Source of the DNA: Oscillospiraceae bacterium
GTDB lineage: Bacteria > Bacillota > Clostridia > Oscillospirales > Oscillospiraceae
Assembly (NCBI GenBank): GCA_022846075.1
Contig: AP025582.1
Location: 1,054,001 to 1,118,000 of the forward strand
Direction of reading: 5' to 3'
DNA length: 64,000 nt
The position numbers were made by a program, and so were the translations under genes. The notes beneath the pieces were generated by a model. It was not told where the DNA came from. It was given only the letters and a program-made list of their open reading frames with translations, and did not search any database. How positions within the stretch are numbered: position 1 is the first letter of the stretch; every line of letters begins with the position of its first letter. Below are positions 37,931 through 45,389 of the stretch, one piece after another.

Positions 37931-38155
37931 GTATTTATAAGGGCGAGAGGCTATTAGGCTGGGGCAAATGTTGATACACCCCATTATATTCCAACAAAAA
38001 AGAGGGGCGTGCCCAGGATGGTCTATCAATATGATTGGATGACGAATCAGCCCTGAAAGACTTATTGAGGGAACAGGCGTGAAGCAGGTCATTCTTAAAA
38101 ATACCGCTTTGGATTTCAAATAAACAAACTTAACTATGACATAATTTGTAAGGGA
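37931..38155 (+). other. AT-richer spacer before the AIPR-like gene
   Basis: No gene with a start signal is seen. Base use is visibly less GC-rich than in the flanking genes, matching the AIPR-like gene downstream; it may be part of the same acquired segment. Confidence 0.45.
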
Positions 38156-38184
38156 TTGACAAATCAAGACGAATTTGGTATTAT
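38156..38184 (+). promoter_or_regulatory. Promoter of the AIPR-like gene
   Basis: TTGACA at 38156-38161, 17 bp, TATTAT at 38179-38184, predicted start near 38191. Confidence 0.8.
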
Positions 38185-38190
38185 GCAGGT

Positions 38191-38302
38191 GTCGGCTGGA
38201 TAGCGGGCAGGTAAAACATGCACCTGGATAGGTTCTGGAAATATTGTGATTATGTATTTCAAGAGCCGACTTGTATAGTTGGCTCTTTTTGTTTCCAGAA
38301 CC
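38191..38302 (+). promoter_or_regulatory. Candidate transcription attenuator in the leader
   Basis: A terminator stem AAGAGCCGACT (38261-38271) / AGTTGGCTCTT (38277-38287) plus TTTTT lies between promoter and start codon. GTCGGCT at 38191-38197, at the very 5' end of the transcript, is perfectly complementary to AGCCGAC (38264-38270) in the terminator's left arm and could act as an antiterminator. An outer pair GGTTCTGGAAA (38231) / TTTCCAGAACC (38292) encloses the terminator. The switch ligand or signal is unknown. Confidence 0.6.
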
Positions 38303-38325
38303 GCAATAATGAAAGGAGACAAAAC

Positions 38326-39723
38326 ATGTTGAACAGAAACACAAGCGTCATTATCAAGTTCGATTTTTCCACTGAGCAGACAGTCGGAGAAATCACCAAG
38401 ATCGTCGGGCTTACCAAGGCCAAGTATCTTATTCCTGTCATTGATTCCCTGGACCTGGAAGCAAATCCTCGTTCTTCCAAAACCGGCCCTGTAACCGATG
38501 CGATTCAGGAATCGATCGAAACAGATCCCGATGTTTTCCCCTTTAAGACAAAAGGCATTCTGCTCGCAGCGTCTCAGTATGAACGGCTGGATAGGGGCCG
38601 CGTCAAAGTAACTCCTGATAATCCTAATATTGAGGGGATTCTGGACGGTGGTCACAATGCGCTTGCCATCGGCCTGCATATCCTGAAAAAGGCGATGGAG
38701 CATGGGGAGGTGTCTTTCCCCAAGGGGGCAAAGACGTGGGACGAGTTCAAGCAGTTGTGGCAGGCGAACCGGGATGTGATTGATGAATATCTGGATGCCG
38801 TGAGAAAAGAGCCTGATATCGGTAGTCTGAACTTTTATGTGCCGGTTGAGCTTCTGGTTCCCCGCAGTGCGGATGAACTGGCCTCTGTTGAAGCTTTCAA
38901 AAACGACCTGCTGGAAATCTGTGCGGCAAGAAACAATAATGTGCAGCTGCAAGTATCCGCCAAGGCAAACCAGCTGGGGTATTTCGACGCATTGAAGTCC
39001 CTCATGGATAAGCGCAATCCTGCCCTCAGCAATCGAATCGAGTGGAAAACCAATGATGGCGGCGACATTAAGGCGCAGGATATTATTGCGCTGGCATGGA
39101 TTCCCTTGAACCTTATTACGCCGGTCAAGGACGCAAACGGGAGAACGCTTGAACCCGTCCTCGCACAGAATATTTATCGGGGAAAAGGCGGCTGTCTGAA
39201 GCAATTCGAGAAGCTGATGAGCTCCCCGGAAGTTACTGCTGAAACTTCTGGGGATTACAAGCGGGAGCTTGAAAATCTCGAAGTGGGTTCTGCATTTAAA
39301 ATTGCGGTTGAGCTGCCTGAACTTTACGATTATATCTATGCGGTGTTCCCTGAGCTGTACAATGCCGCTGGCGGCAGTTACGGACGGATTACCGCCGTTA
39401 AAAAGCTGAATGAAAAGCGGAAGGACAAGAGGACCCCGTACACCGATGTCGAGATTGAGACCATTAGTCCCGAGGGGTTTATTGTCCCGCTGGTGTATGG
39501 GCTTCAGGCGTTGATGGAAAAATATGAGGACAACGGGCGAAGCGAGATCCGTTGGACGCATACGCCAAAGATTTTTCTTCAGAATAATCTGAAGAAAATC
39601 GTTGCTCATTATGCGGGCATTTTTAGTATGTGTGACTACGATCCTCAGAAGATCGGCAAAAATCCTCAAAGCTACGCGCAGGCGCTGGCCGGTTTCAAAA
39701 TGGCCATTGCAGGTATCCTTTAA
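38326..39723 (+). CDS. AIPR-like (abortive infection phage resistance family) protein
   Basis: A 465-residue cytoplasmic protein. Its order of motifs follows the AIPR family: AIQESIETDPDVFPFKTKGI (family: polar helix, PELF, NNGI), then NIEGILDGGHNALAI in the place of the NGxQT motif, then AARNNNVQLQVSAKANQ for the TNxQN segment. The DGGHN form is close to the DGQHR motif of another defence-linked family. AIPR proteins have been linked to phage resistance; biochemistry is not settled. Codons are less GC-biased than in the neighbours. It stands alone, with its own promoter and leader terminator. GAAAGGAG lies 7 bases before the ATG at 38326; the frame is open upstream to an ATG at 38218 inside the leader. 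Confidence 0.65.
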   Translation: MLNRNTSVIIKFDFSTEQTVGEITKIVGLTKAKYLIPVIDSLDLEANPRSSKTGPVTDAIQESIETDPDVFPFKTKGILLAASQYERLDRGRVKVTPDNPNIEGILDGGHNALAIGLHILKKAMEHGEVSFPKGAKTWDEFKQLWQANRDVIDEYLDAVRKEPDIGSLNFYVPVELLVPRSADELASVEAFKNDLLEICAARNNNVQLQVSAKANQLGYFDALKSLMDKRNPALSNRIEWKTNDGGDIKAQDIIALAWIPLNLITPVKDANGRTLEPVLAQNIYRGKGGCLKQFEKLMSSPEVTAETSGDYKRELENLEVGSAFKIAVELPELYDYIYAVFPELYNAAGGSYGRITAVKKLNEKRKDKRTPYTDVEIETISPEGFIVPLVYGLQALMEKYEDNGRSEIRWTHTPKIFLQNNLKKIVAHYAGIFSMCDYDPQKIGKNPQSYAQALAGFKMAIAGIL

Positions 39724-39736
39724 TCATTAATTGCCA

Positions 39737-39780
39737 AGAAAAAAGACCCCCGCCCACTTTCAAAAAGTCGGGCGGGGGTC
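39737..39780 (-). terminator. Terminator of the DUF4830 gene
   Basis: GACCCCCGCCC pairs with GGGCGGGGGTC; the T run (TTTTTTCTT) is on the minus strand. Plus-strand reading from the AIPR-like gene has no T run. Confidence 0.85.
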
Positions 39781-39852
39781 AACTGCTTTGCTGAGCAAAA
39801 CAGCTTCCTGCTTATCTCGATTACATTGTTTGGAAAGGGCGCCCTTTCTGCG

Positions 39853-40323
39853 TCATCCCGGCATGGCCAGGCCGTGGAGGAAATCCTCGCCCACGATCTC
39901 ACCGGCCACCACCGTGTTCTTGCAGATCAGCAGGTGGGCCCGGACCCCGGTCTCCCCGGTGGGATAGTTCAGGATATCGTAAGTGTAGCGCTTGATCCGC
40001 TTGCCCGCGTACTTTGTCAGGTCGAAGCCCTGGTCCGCCTGGAGGGACATGTACTGGTCGTACTCCGGGCCAAATTCCTTGGGGAGCTCCAGCTCCTCCA
40101 CCTCCGCCGCGTCGTCCGGCACCTGCCAGCCCCAGGCCGCCAGGTAGGCCGCCCGGTCCTCCGCCGTCTTGACCCCTTTGGGGCTCACCGCGGCGGAGGC
40201 CGCCGTTCCCCTCGTGCCCAGGAACACGGCCGCCAGCACCGCTCCGCAGAGCACCACCGCGCCCACCAGGACCAGCGCCGTCTTGCGCCGGTCGATCTTT
40301 GCTGTCCAAATAAACACCGCCAT
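39853..40323 (-). CDS. DUF4830 domain membrane-anchored protein
   Basis: A 156-residue protein with one N-terminal membrane helix (TALVLVGAVVLCGAVLAAVFL) and an extracytoplasmic domain typical of DUF4830: AEDRAAYLAAWGWQV, LPKEFGPEYDQYMSLQADQG, GKRIKRYTYDILNYP. Function unknown; members are common in Clostridia. Single gene with its own terminator, divergent from the pseudouridine synthase gene. Confidence 0.8.
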   Translation of the reverse strand: MAVFIWTAKIDRRKTALVLVGAVVLCGAVLAAVFLGTRGTAASAAVSPKGVKTAEDRAAYLAAWGWQVPDDAAEVEELELPKEFGPEYDQYMSLQADQGFDLTKYAGKRIKRYTYDILNYPTGETGVRAHLLICKNTVVAGEIVGEDFLHGLAMPG

Positions 40324-40414
40324 CGCCCCTTTATTCAGCCTTGCTCAATTTCTATGGGAAATGGGGCGGAAATATGATAAGATAGAGCCAAAGAAAAAAC
40401 AGGGGGGCGGCATC

Positions 40415-41128
40415 GTGGAACGCCTGGATAAGATATTGACCAATACCGGTCGGTGGTCCCGGAAAGAGGCCGCCGAGCTGATCCGCACCGGACGGGTGAC
40501 GGTGGACGGGGCCGCCGCCCTCCGGCGGGAGGAGAAATTTTCCGAGGGGGCCCGGTTTCAGGTGGACGGGGAGGAGCTCTCCGGGGAAAAGCGGGTGTAC
40601 CTGATGCTCCACAAGCCGGCGGGCCTGGTCTCGGCCACCGACGACCCCAGGCAGCCTACCGTCCTCTCCCTTCTGCCCGAGCACCTGCGGCGGGTGGGGC
40701 TCTTCCCGGCGGGACGGCTGGACAAGGACACGGTGGGCCTGCTGCTCCTCACCAACGACGGCGCCCTGGCCCACGGCCTTCTCTCCCCCCGCCGCCATGT
40801 GGACAAGACCTATCTGGTGCGGGTGGACGGGGCGCTGGACGAGGGGGACGAGCGGGCCTTCCGGGAGGGGATGACCCTCCAAAGCGGCCTGCGCTGCCTG
40901 CCCGCCGGGCTGGAGCGGCTGGGCCCGGGGGAGGCGCTGGTGACCCTGCGGGAAGGGAAATACCATCAGATCAAGCGGATGATGGCCGCCCGGGGAAAGC
41001 CGGTGGTGTTCCTCAAGCGGCTCACCTTCGGCCCTCTGGTTCTGGACGAGGCCCTGGCCCCCGGCCGGTGGCGGGAGCTGACCGGGGCGGAATTGAAGGC
41101 CCTCCGGGCCGCCGGTGGGACAGAATAA
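40415..41128 (+). CDS. RsuA-type 16S rRNA pseudouridine synthase
   Basis: A 237-residue enzyme: an S4 RNA-binding domain (ERLDKILTNTGRWSRKEAAELI) and a catalytic domain with the motif-II aspartate in AGRLDKDTVGLLLLTNDG, then YHQIKRMMAARG. The lineage RsuA/RluB/RluF isomerises uridines in rRNA; the position here is most likely U516 of 16S. Start is GTG at 40415, just after a G-rich AGGGGGGCGG. The frame is open for 246 bases upstream but there the opposite strand is coding. Confidence 0.92.
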   Translation: MERLDKILTNTGRWSRKEAAELIRTGRVTVDGAAALRREEKFSEGARFQVDGEELSGEKRVYLMLHKPAGLVSATDDPRQPTVLSLLPEHLRRVGLFPAGRLDKDTVGLLLLTNDGALAHGLLSPRRHVDKTYLVRVDGALDEGDERAFREGMTLQSGLRCLPAGLERLGPGEALVTLREGKYHQIKRMMAARGKPVVFLKRLTFGPLVLDEALAPGRWRELTGAELKALRAAGGTE

Positions 41129-41170
41129 AATGAGATTCGGCATTTTCCACAAAAATCTTTCAATTTGCTA

Positions 41171-41199
41171 TTGAAAAGGGAGAAAAAAGCCGTTATAAT
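41171..41199 (+). promoter_or_regulatory. Promoter of the CdaR-type gene
   Basis: TTGAAA, 17 bp, TATAAT at 41194-41199. Confidence 0.8.
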
Positions 41200-41269
41200 A
41201 AAAGGCGTTGAGTGTTGTAAACCAAAGATTGACCGCCCGGGTGGGAATTAAAGCAAGGAGGCATTCCAG

Positions 41270-42361
41270 ATGTCCAACAGGATCTTTCAGAGTGTCGTTT
41301 TACAGATGAAGGAAGGGACGGACCGGGCGGTAGGCGTCATCGACGCCGAAGGCACTGTCGTAGCCTGCGACGAGCTCTCTCTGATCGGAGAGCGCTGGGG
41401 CGGCGTGGTGGACCAGCTCAATGCCGCCGACGGCGGCATGGTCCACTATGAGGGACGGACCTTCAAGACCCTGGCCAGCTGGGGCGCCCAGTTCGACTAT
41501 GCCGGTTTTGTCCAGGGGGAGGACGACTTCGCCCGCTCCCTGTGCCACCTGGCCGCCGTGGCCTTCAACGGGGCCAAGCAGAGCTATGAGGAGAAGCACG
41601 ACAAGGGGACCTTTGTCAAAAACATCATCTCCGACAACATCCTCCTGGGGGATATCTATGTTCGGGCCAAGGAGCTGCACTTCGTGTGCGACGTGCCCCG
41701 GGGGGTCTTCCTGGTGCGGCAGGCCGAGCCCGCCGACCCGGCCATGATCGACGCCATCCAGGCCATGTTCCCCGATAAACAGATGGACTTCGTGCTCTCC
41801 ATCAGCGAGACCGACGTGGCCGTCATCAAGCAGCTTCCCGAGGGGACCGAGGGCAAGCGGCTGGATAAGATCGCCCAGCAGATCGAGGAGGGCCTGGTGT
41901 CCGAGCTGGATCTGAAGGCGGTGGTGGGCATCGGCACGGTGGTCACCAACATCCGGGACCTGGCCCGCTCCTACAAGGAGGCCCAGATGGCCATCGAGGT
42001 GGGCAAGGTCTTTGACACCGAGCGCAGCGTCATCAACTACGACAACCTGGGCATCGGGCGGCTCATCTACCAGCTGCCCACCACCCTGTGCGAGATGTTC
42101 CTCCAGGAGGTCTTTAAGAAGAACCCCATCGACGCTTTGGACCAGGAGACCCTCTTCACCATCAACAAATTCTTCGAGAACAACCTGAACGTGTCCGAGA
42201 CCGCCCGGAAGCTCTTCGTCCACCGCAATACCCTGGTGTACCGGCTGGAGAAGATCAAGAAGCTGACGGGGCTGGACCTGCGGGAATTTGACGACGCCAT
42301 CACCTTCAAGGTGGCCCTGATGGTCAAGAAGTACCTGGTCTCCCGGGGCATCGACAACTAA
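41270..42361 (+). CDS. CdaR/PucR-type helix-turn-helix regulator
   Basis: A 363-residue protein. The C-terminal DNA-binding domain is the PucR-type HTH_30: FFENNLNVSETARKLFVHRN followed by TLVYRLEKIKKLTGLDLREF. The centre (about 165-275) resembles the degenerate GGDEF-like domain of CdaR regulators (VGIGTVVTNIRDLARSYKEAQ). The N-terminal sensor part is not recognised. CdaR proteins activate sugar-acid use; here the next genes are ftsEX, separated by an inverted repeat, so the target is unknown. GGAGG lies 9 bases before the ATG. Confidence 0.85.
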   Translation: MSNRIFQSVVLQMKEGTDRAVGVIDAEGTVVACDELSLIGERWGGVVDQLNAADGGMVHYEGRTFKTLASWGAQFDYAGFVQGEDDFARSLCHLAAVAFNGAKQSYEEKHDKGTFVKNIISDNILLGDIYVRAKELHFVCDVPRGVFLVRQAEPADPAMIDAIQAMFPDKQMDFVLSISETDVAVIKQLPEGTEGKRLDKIAQQIEEGLVSELDLKAVVGIGTVVTNIRDLARSYKEAQMAIEVGKVFDTERSVINYDNLGIGRLIYQLPTTLCEMFLQEVFKKNPIDALDQETLFTINKFFENNLNVSETARKLFVHRNTLVYRLEKIKKLTGLDLREFDDAITFKVALMVKKYLVSRGIDN

Positions 42362-42388
42362 AGCGGGTACATATTTTAGATACGAATG

Positions 42389-42443
42389 ACGATTGACAAT
42401 CGAACCTGGACGGACCGACCGTCCGCGTCTGATTGTCAATCGT
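42389..42443 (+). repeat. Inverted repeat upstream of ftsE
   Basis: ACGATTGACAATC (42389) pairs perfectly with GATTGTCAATCGT (42431), and an inner GGACGG / CCGTCC extends the structure. No T run. It occupies most of the space between the CdaR gene and ftsE. Confidence 0.8.
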
Positions 42444-42462
42444 TGTTATGAGGAGCTTGCGA

Positions 42463-43155
42463 ATGATACGCCTCTTAGACATTCAAAAGACCTATGATAA
42501 CGGCACCAAGGCCCTGAAAGGGGTCTCCATGCGCATCGACGACGGGGAGTTCGCCTTCCTGGTGGGCCCCTCCGGCTCGGGCAAGTCCACCATCATCAAG
42601 CTCATCACCGGGGAGGTCCACCCCTCCGGCGGGCGCATCATGGTGAACGGGTACAACCTGAACAGCATCCGGCCCAACCAGATCCCCTATATGCGCCGCA
42701 CCCTGGGGGTCATTTTCCAGGACTTCCGGCTCATCGACAAGAAAACGGTGTGGGAGAACCTGACCTTCGCCATGCGGGCTGTGGGGGCCTCCCCCCGGGA
42801 GATCCGCAAGCGCATCCCCTACGTGCTGGACCTGGTGGGCCTGAGCCGGAAAGAGGACCGCTATCCCACCCAGCTCTCCGGCGGGGAGCAGCAGCGTGTG
42901 GCCATCGCCCGGGCCCTGGTGAACAACCCCCAGATGATCATCGCCGACGAGCCCACGGGCAATCTGGACCCCCAGCGGTCTTTGGAGATCATGATGCTGC
43001 TGGAGAAGATCAACGAGCTGGGCACCACCATGCTGGTGGTCACCCATGAGAAGGAACTGGTCAACCGCTTTTCCAAGCGGGTCATCGCCATTGAGGGCGG
43101 ACGGATCATCAGCGACGAGACGGGCGGGTATTATAACAATGAAGAGACATTATAA
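42463..43155 (+). CDS. ftsE: Cell division ATP-binding protein FtsE
   Basis: A 230-residue ABC ATPase. Walker A VGPSGSGKSTIIKL, signature LSGGEQQRVAIARAL, Walker B MIIADEPTGNLDP and the switch histidine in VVTHEKEL are present. With FtsX it forms a complex that activates peptidoglycan hydrolases at the septum. The ATG at 42463 follows AGGAG; two upstream in-frame starts do not have one. Overlaps ftsX by 17 bases. Confidence 0.96.
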   Translation: MIRLLDIQKTYDNGTKALKGVSMRIDDGEFAFLVGPSGSGKSTIIKLITGEVHPSGGRIMVNGYNLNSIRPNQIPYMRRTLGVIFQDFRLIDKKTVWENLTFAMRAVGASPREIRKRIPYVLDLVGLSRKEDRYPTQLSGGEQQRVAIARALVNNPQMIIADEPTGNLDPQRSLEIMMLLEKINELGTTMLVVTHEKELVNRFSKRVIAIEGGRIISDETGGYYNNEETL

Positions 43156-44038
43156 TCTGAGCTATTATTTTTCCGAGGGCTTCCACTCCATCTTCACCCA
43201 CGGTCTGATGTCCTTCGCCGCCGTGTTCATGATCGTGGCCTGCCTCATCATCATGGGGTCCTTTTCCCTGGTGGCGCTGAACCTGGAGAACAAGCTGGGG
43301 GATCTGGAGCGGGACAACGAGTTTTTGGCCTTCGTGGATGAGAGTTACAGCCGGGAGGACGCCCTGGCCCTCCAGACCAAGCTGGAGGCCCTGCCCAATG
43401 TGGCCTCCGTGAGCTTCACCACCAAGGAGGAGGCCAAGGCCAACTACGCCGACCAGTTTGCCCAGGATAAGAACGCCGGGCTCTATGCCGACCTCCCGGA
43501 CGAAGTGTTCCGGGACCGCTACTCCGTTCACATGGAGGACATCGCGAAAATGCAGGAGACCATGGACCAGGTCCGGGGGGTGGCAGGCATCGTTAACCTC
43601 CAGGCCGCCCCCGAGGTGGCCCAGGGCTTTGTGCTGGTGCGCAACGTGGCCACCGGCGTGGCCCTCATCCTCATCGTGCTCCTGCTGCTCATCTCCCTGT
43701 TCATCATCTATAACACCATCAAGCTGGGCACCTTCACGAGGCGGGACGAAATCGCCATCATGAAAATGTGCGGCGCCACCAACGGCTTTGTCCGGGGGCC
43801 CTTCATCTTTGAGGGCATGCTCCTGGGCCTGGCCGGCGCCGTTATCGCCTTCCTTCTCCAGTGGGGGGTCTACGGCTTGATCGCCCAGGCCATCAACACG
43901 GGGGAGACCATCCAGCTCTTGGACGTTGTCCCCTTCCAGGTCATCGCCGCCAGGGTGCTGGGCGTCTTTGCCGCCACCGGGCTGGTGGTGGGCACCGGAG
44001 GGTCGGTCATGGCCATCCGGAAGTTCCTTCAGGTTTAA
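43139..44038 (+). CDS. ftsX: Cell division membrane protein FtsX
   Basis: A 299-residue membrane partner of FtsE. One N-terminal membrane segment (LMSFAAVFMIVACLIIMGSF), an extracellular domain of about 120 residues that contacts the hydrolase, and three C-terminal segments with the conserved GTFTRRDEIAIMKMCGATNGFVRGPF coupling region. The ATG at 43139 lies within the end of ftsE, in another frame, which indicates coupling. The next gene encodes an M23 hydrolase, the expected partner. Confidence 0.95.
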   Translation: MKRHYNLSYYFSEGFHSIFTHGLMSFAAVFMIVACLIIMGSFSLVALNLENKLGDLERDNEFLAFVDESYSREDALALQTKLEALPNVASVSFTTKEEAKANYADQFAQDKNAGLYADLPDEVFRDRYSVHMEDIAKMQETMDQVRGVAGIVNLQAAPEVAQGFVLVRNVATGVALILIVLLLLISLFIIYNTIKLGTFTRRDEIAIMKMCGATNGFVRGPFIFEGMLLGLAGAVIAFLLQWGVYGLIAQAINTGETIQLLDVVPFQVIAARVLGVFAATGLVVGTGGSVMAIRKFLQV

Positions 44039-44062
44039 GCGCCGCGGTCGGAGGGAAGTACA

Positions 44063-45328
44063 TTGAAACAGCAGCCTCAGACAAAAAAGAAGAGCTCCAG
44101 GCCGGACTGGCGGCGGATCGTCACGGTCCTCCTGGCCCTGGTGATGGTGCTGGCCCTGGTGCTGCCCCTGCTGGGCAGCGCCTTTACCCTCATGGCCCGG
44201 GCGGCCAGCCAGAGCGAGCTGCAAAGCCAGATCTCCGGGCTCAAGGGGGACGCCGCCGACACCAAGGCCCGGAAGAAAGAGCTCCAGGACCAGCTGAAGG
44301 CCATCGAGAACGACAAGGCCAAAGCTTTGGAGCGCAAGCAGATCTTGGACCAACAGCTGGCCGCCATCGACGCCCAGGTGGCCAATACCCAGAGCCAGAT
44401 CGACACATACGTCAGCCTCATCGCCGAGCAGGAGGTGGCCCTGGCCGACGCCCAGGCCAAGGAGGCGGCGGCCTACGAGAGGTTCTGCCAGCGGGCCAGG
44501 GCCATGGAGGAGGCGGGCACCGTCTCTTACTGGTCGGTGCTCTTTGAGGCCAAGGACTATACCGACCTTCTGGACCGGCTGGCCCTGGTGGACGAGATCA
44601 TGGAGTACGACAACACCGTGGTGGACACCCTGGCGGCGGCCCGGCAGGAGGTGGAGGAGACCCTGGCGGGACTCAACGAGTCCAAAGCCGCCCTGGACGA
44701 GCAGAAGGCCGAGCTGGACGCCCAGCGGGCCGAGCAGGCATCCAAGGTCAAAGAGGCCCAGGCCCTCTTTGACGAGCTCAAGGGTCAGGCCGCCGCGGCC
44801 GAAGCCCTGGTGGCGGCCGAGGAGGCCGAGGAGAAGAAGATCAACAACCAGATCGCCCAGAAGCAGAAAGAACTGGACCGGCTCATCGCCTCCCAGCAGA
44901 TCACCTTCACCACCGGCTCCGGGTACCATTATCCCCTGCCCTCCAGCAATACGCACATCACCTCCTACTTTGGACCCCGGACCCACCCCATCACGGGCAA
45001 GTACAACAACCATACCGGCATCGACATCGCCGCCCCCGGCGGCACCACCATCACCGCTGTCCAGGGCGGGGTGGTCACCATCTCGGCCTATGCCCCCAGC
45101 TCCTACGGCAACTACGTGGTGGTGAGCCACGGCAACGGCATGACCACCCTCTATGCCCACATGTCCTCCCGGGCGGTGAGCGAGGGCCAGGTGGTGAGCC
45201 AGGGCCAGACCTTGGGCTACGTTGGCATGACCGGCTCCGCCACCGGCAACCACCTTCACCTGGAGCTGCGGATCAACGGGGTGCGCCAGGACCCCCGGAG
45301 CCTGTTCCCCGGTGTGAATTTCTACTGA
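44063..45328 (+). CDS. Coiled-coil M23 murein hydrolase / activator (EnvC-PcsB type)
   Basis: A 421-residue exported protein. A membrane/signal segment (IVTVLLALVMVLALVLPLLG) precedes a long coiled coil (about 45-275, e.g. LQSQISGLKGDAADTKARKK) and a C-terminal M23 LytM domain. The zinc-site motifs HTGIDIAAPGG, YAHMS and GNHLHLEL are complete (His, Asp, HxH), so unlike EnvC it may itself be an active endopeptidase. Just downstream of ftsEX, fitting the role of an FtsEX-activated septal hydrolase. Confidence 0.93.
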   Translation: MKQQPQTKKKSSRPDWRRIVTVLLALVMVLALVLPLLGSAFTLMARAASQSELQSQISGLKGDAADTKARKKELQDQLKAIENDKAKALERKQILDQQLAAIDAQVANTQSQIDTYVSLIAEQEVALADAQAKEAAAYERFCQRARAMEEAGTVSYWSVLFEAKDYTDLLDRLALVDEIMEYDNTVVDTLAAARQEVEETLAGLNESKAALDEQKAELDAQRAEQASKVKEAQALFDELKGQAAAAEALVAAEEAEEKKINNQIAQKQKELDRLIASQQITFTTGSGYHYPLPSSNTHITSYFGPRTHPITGKYNNHTGIDIAAPGGTTITAVQGGVVTISAYAPSSYGNYVVVSHGNGMTTLYAHMSSRAVSEGQVVSQGQTLGYVGMTGSATGNHLHLELRINGVRQDPRSLFPGVNFY

Positions 45329-45337
45329 GCGGACTTC

Positions 45338-45369
45338 AAGCGGGCGGAGAATGACTCTCCGCCCGCTTT
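45338..45369 (+). terminator. Terminator between M23 and S41 genes
   Basis: AAGCGGGCGGAGA, loop ATGAC, TCTCCGCCCGCTT. The T run is short, so read-through to the S41 gene is likely. Confidence 0.75.
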
Positions 45370-45389
45370 GCGCTGAAAGGATGACCCAA

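Noticed and set aside
37931-39740. Prophage or integrative element
   Set aside because: The composition differs, but there is no integrase, structural gene, tRNA junction or direct-repeat attachment pair around the single AIPR-like gene.
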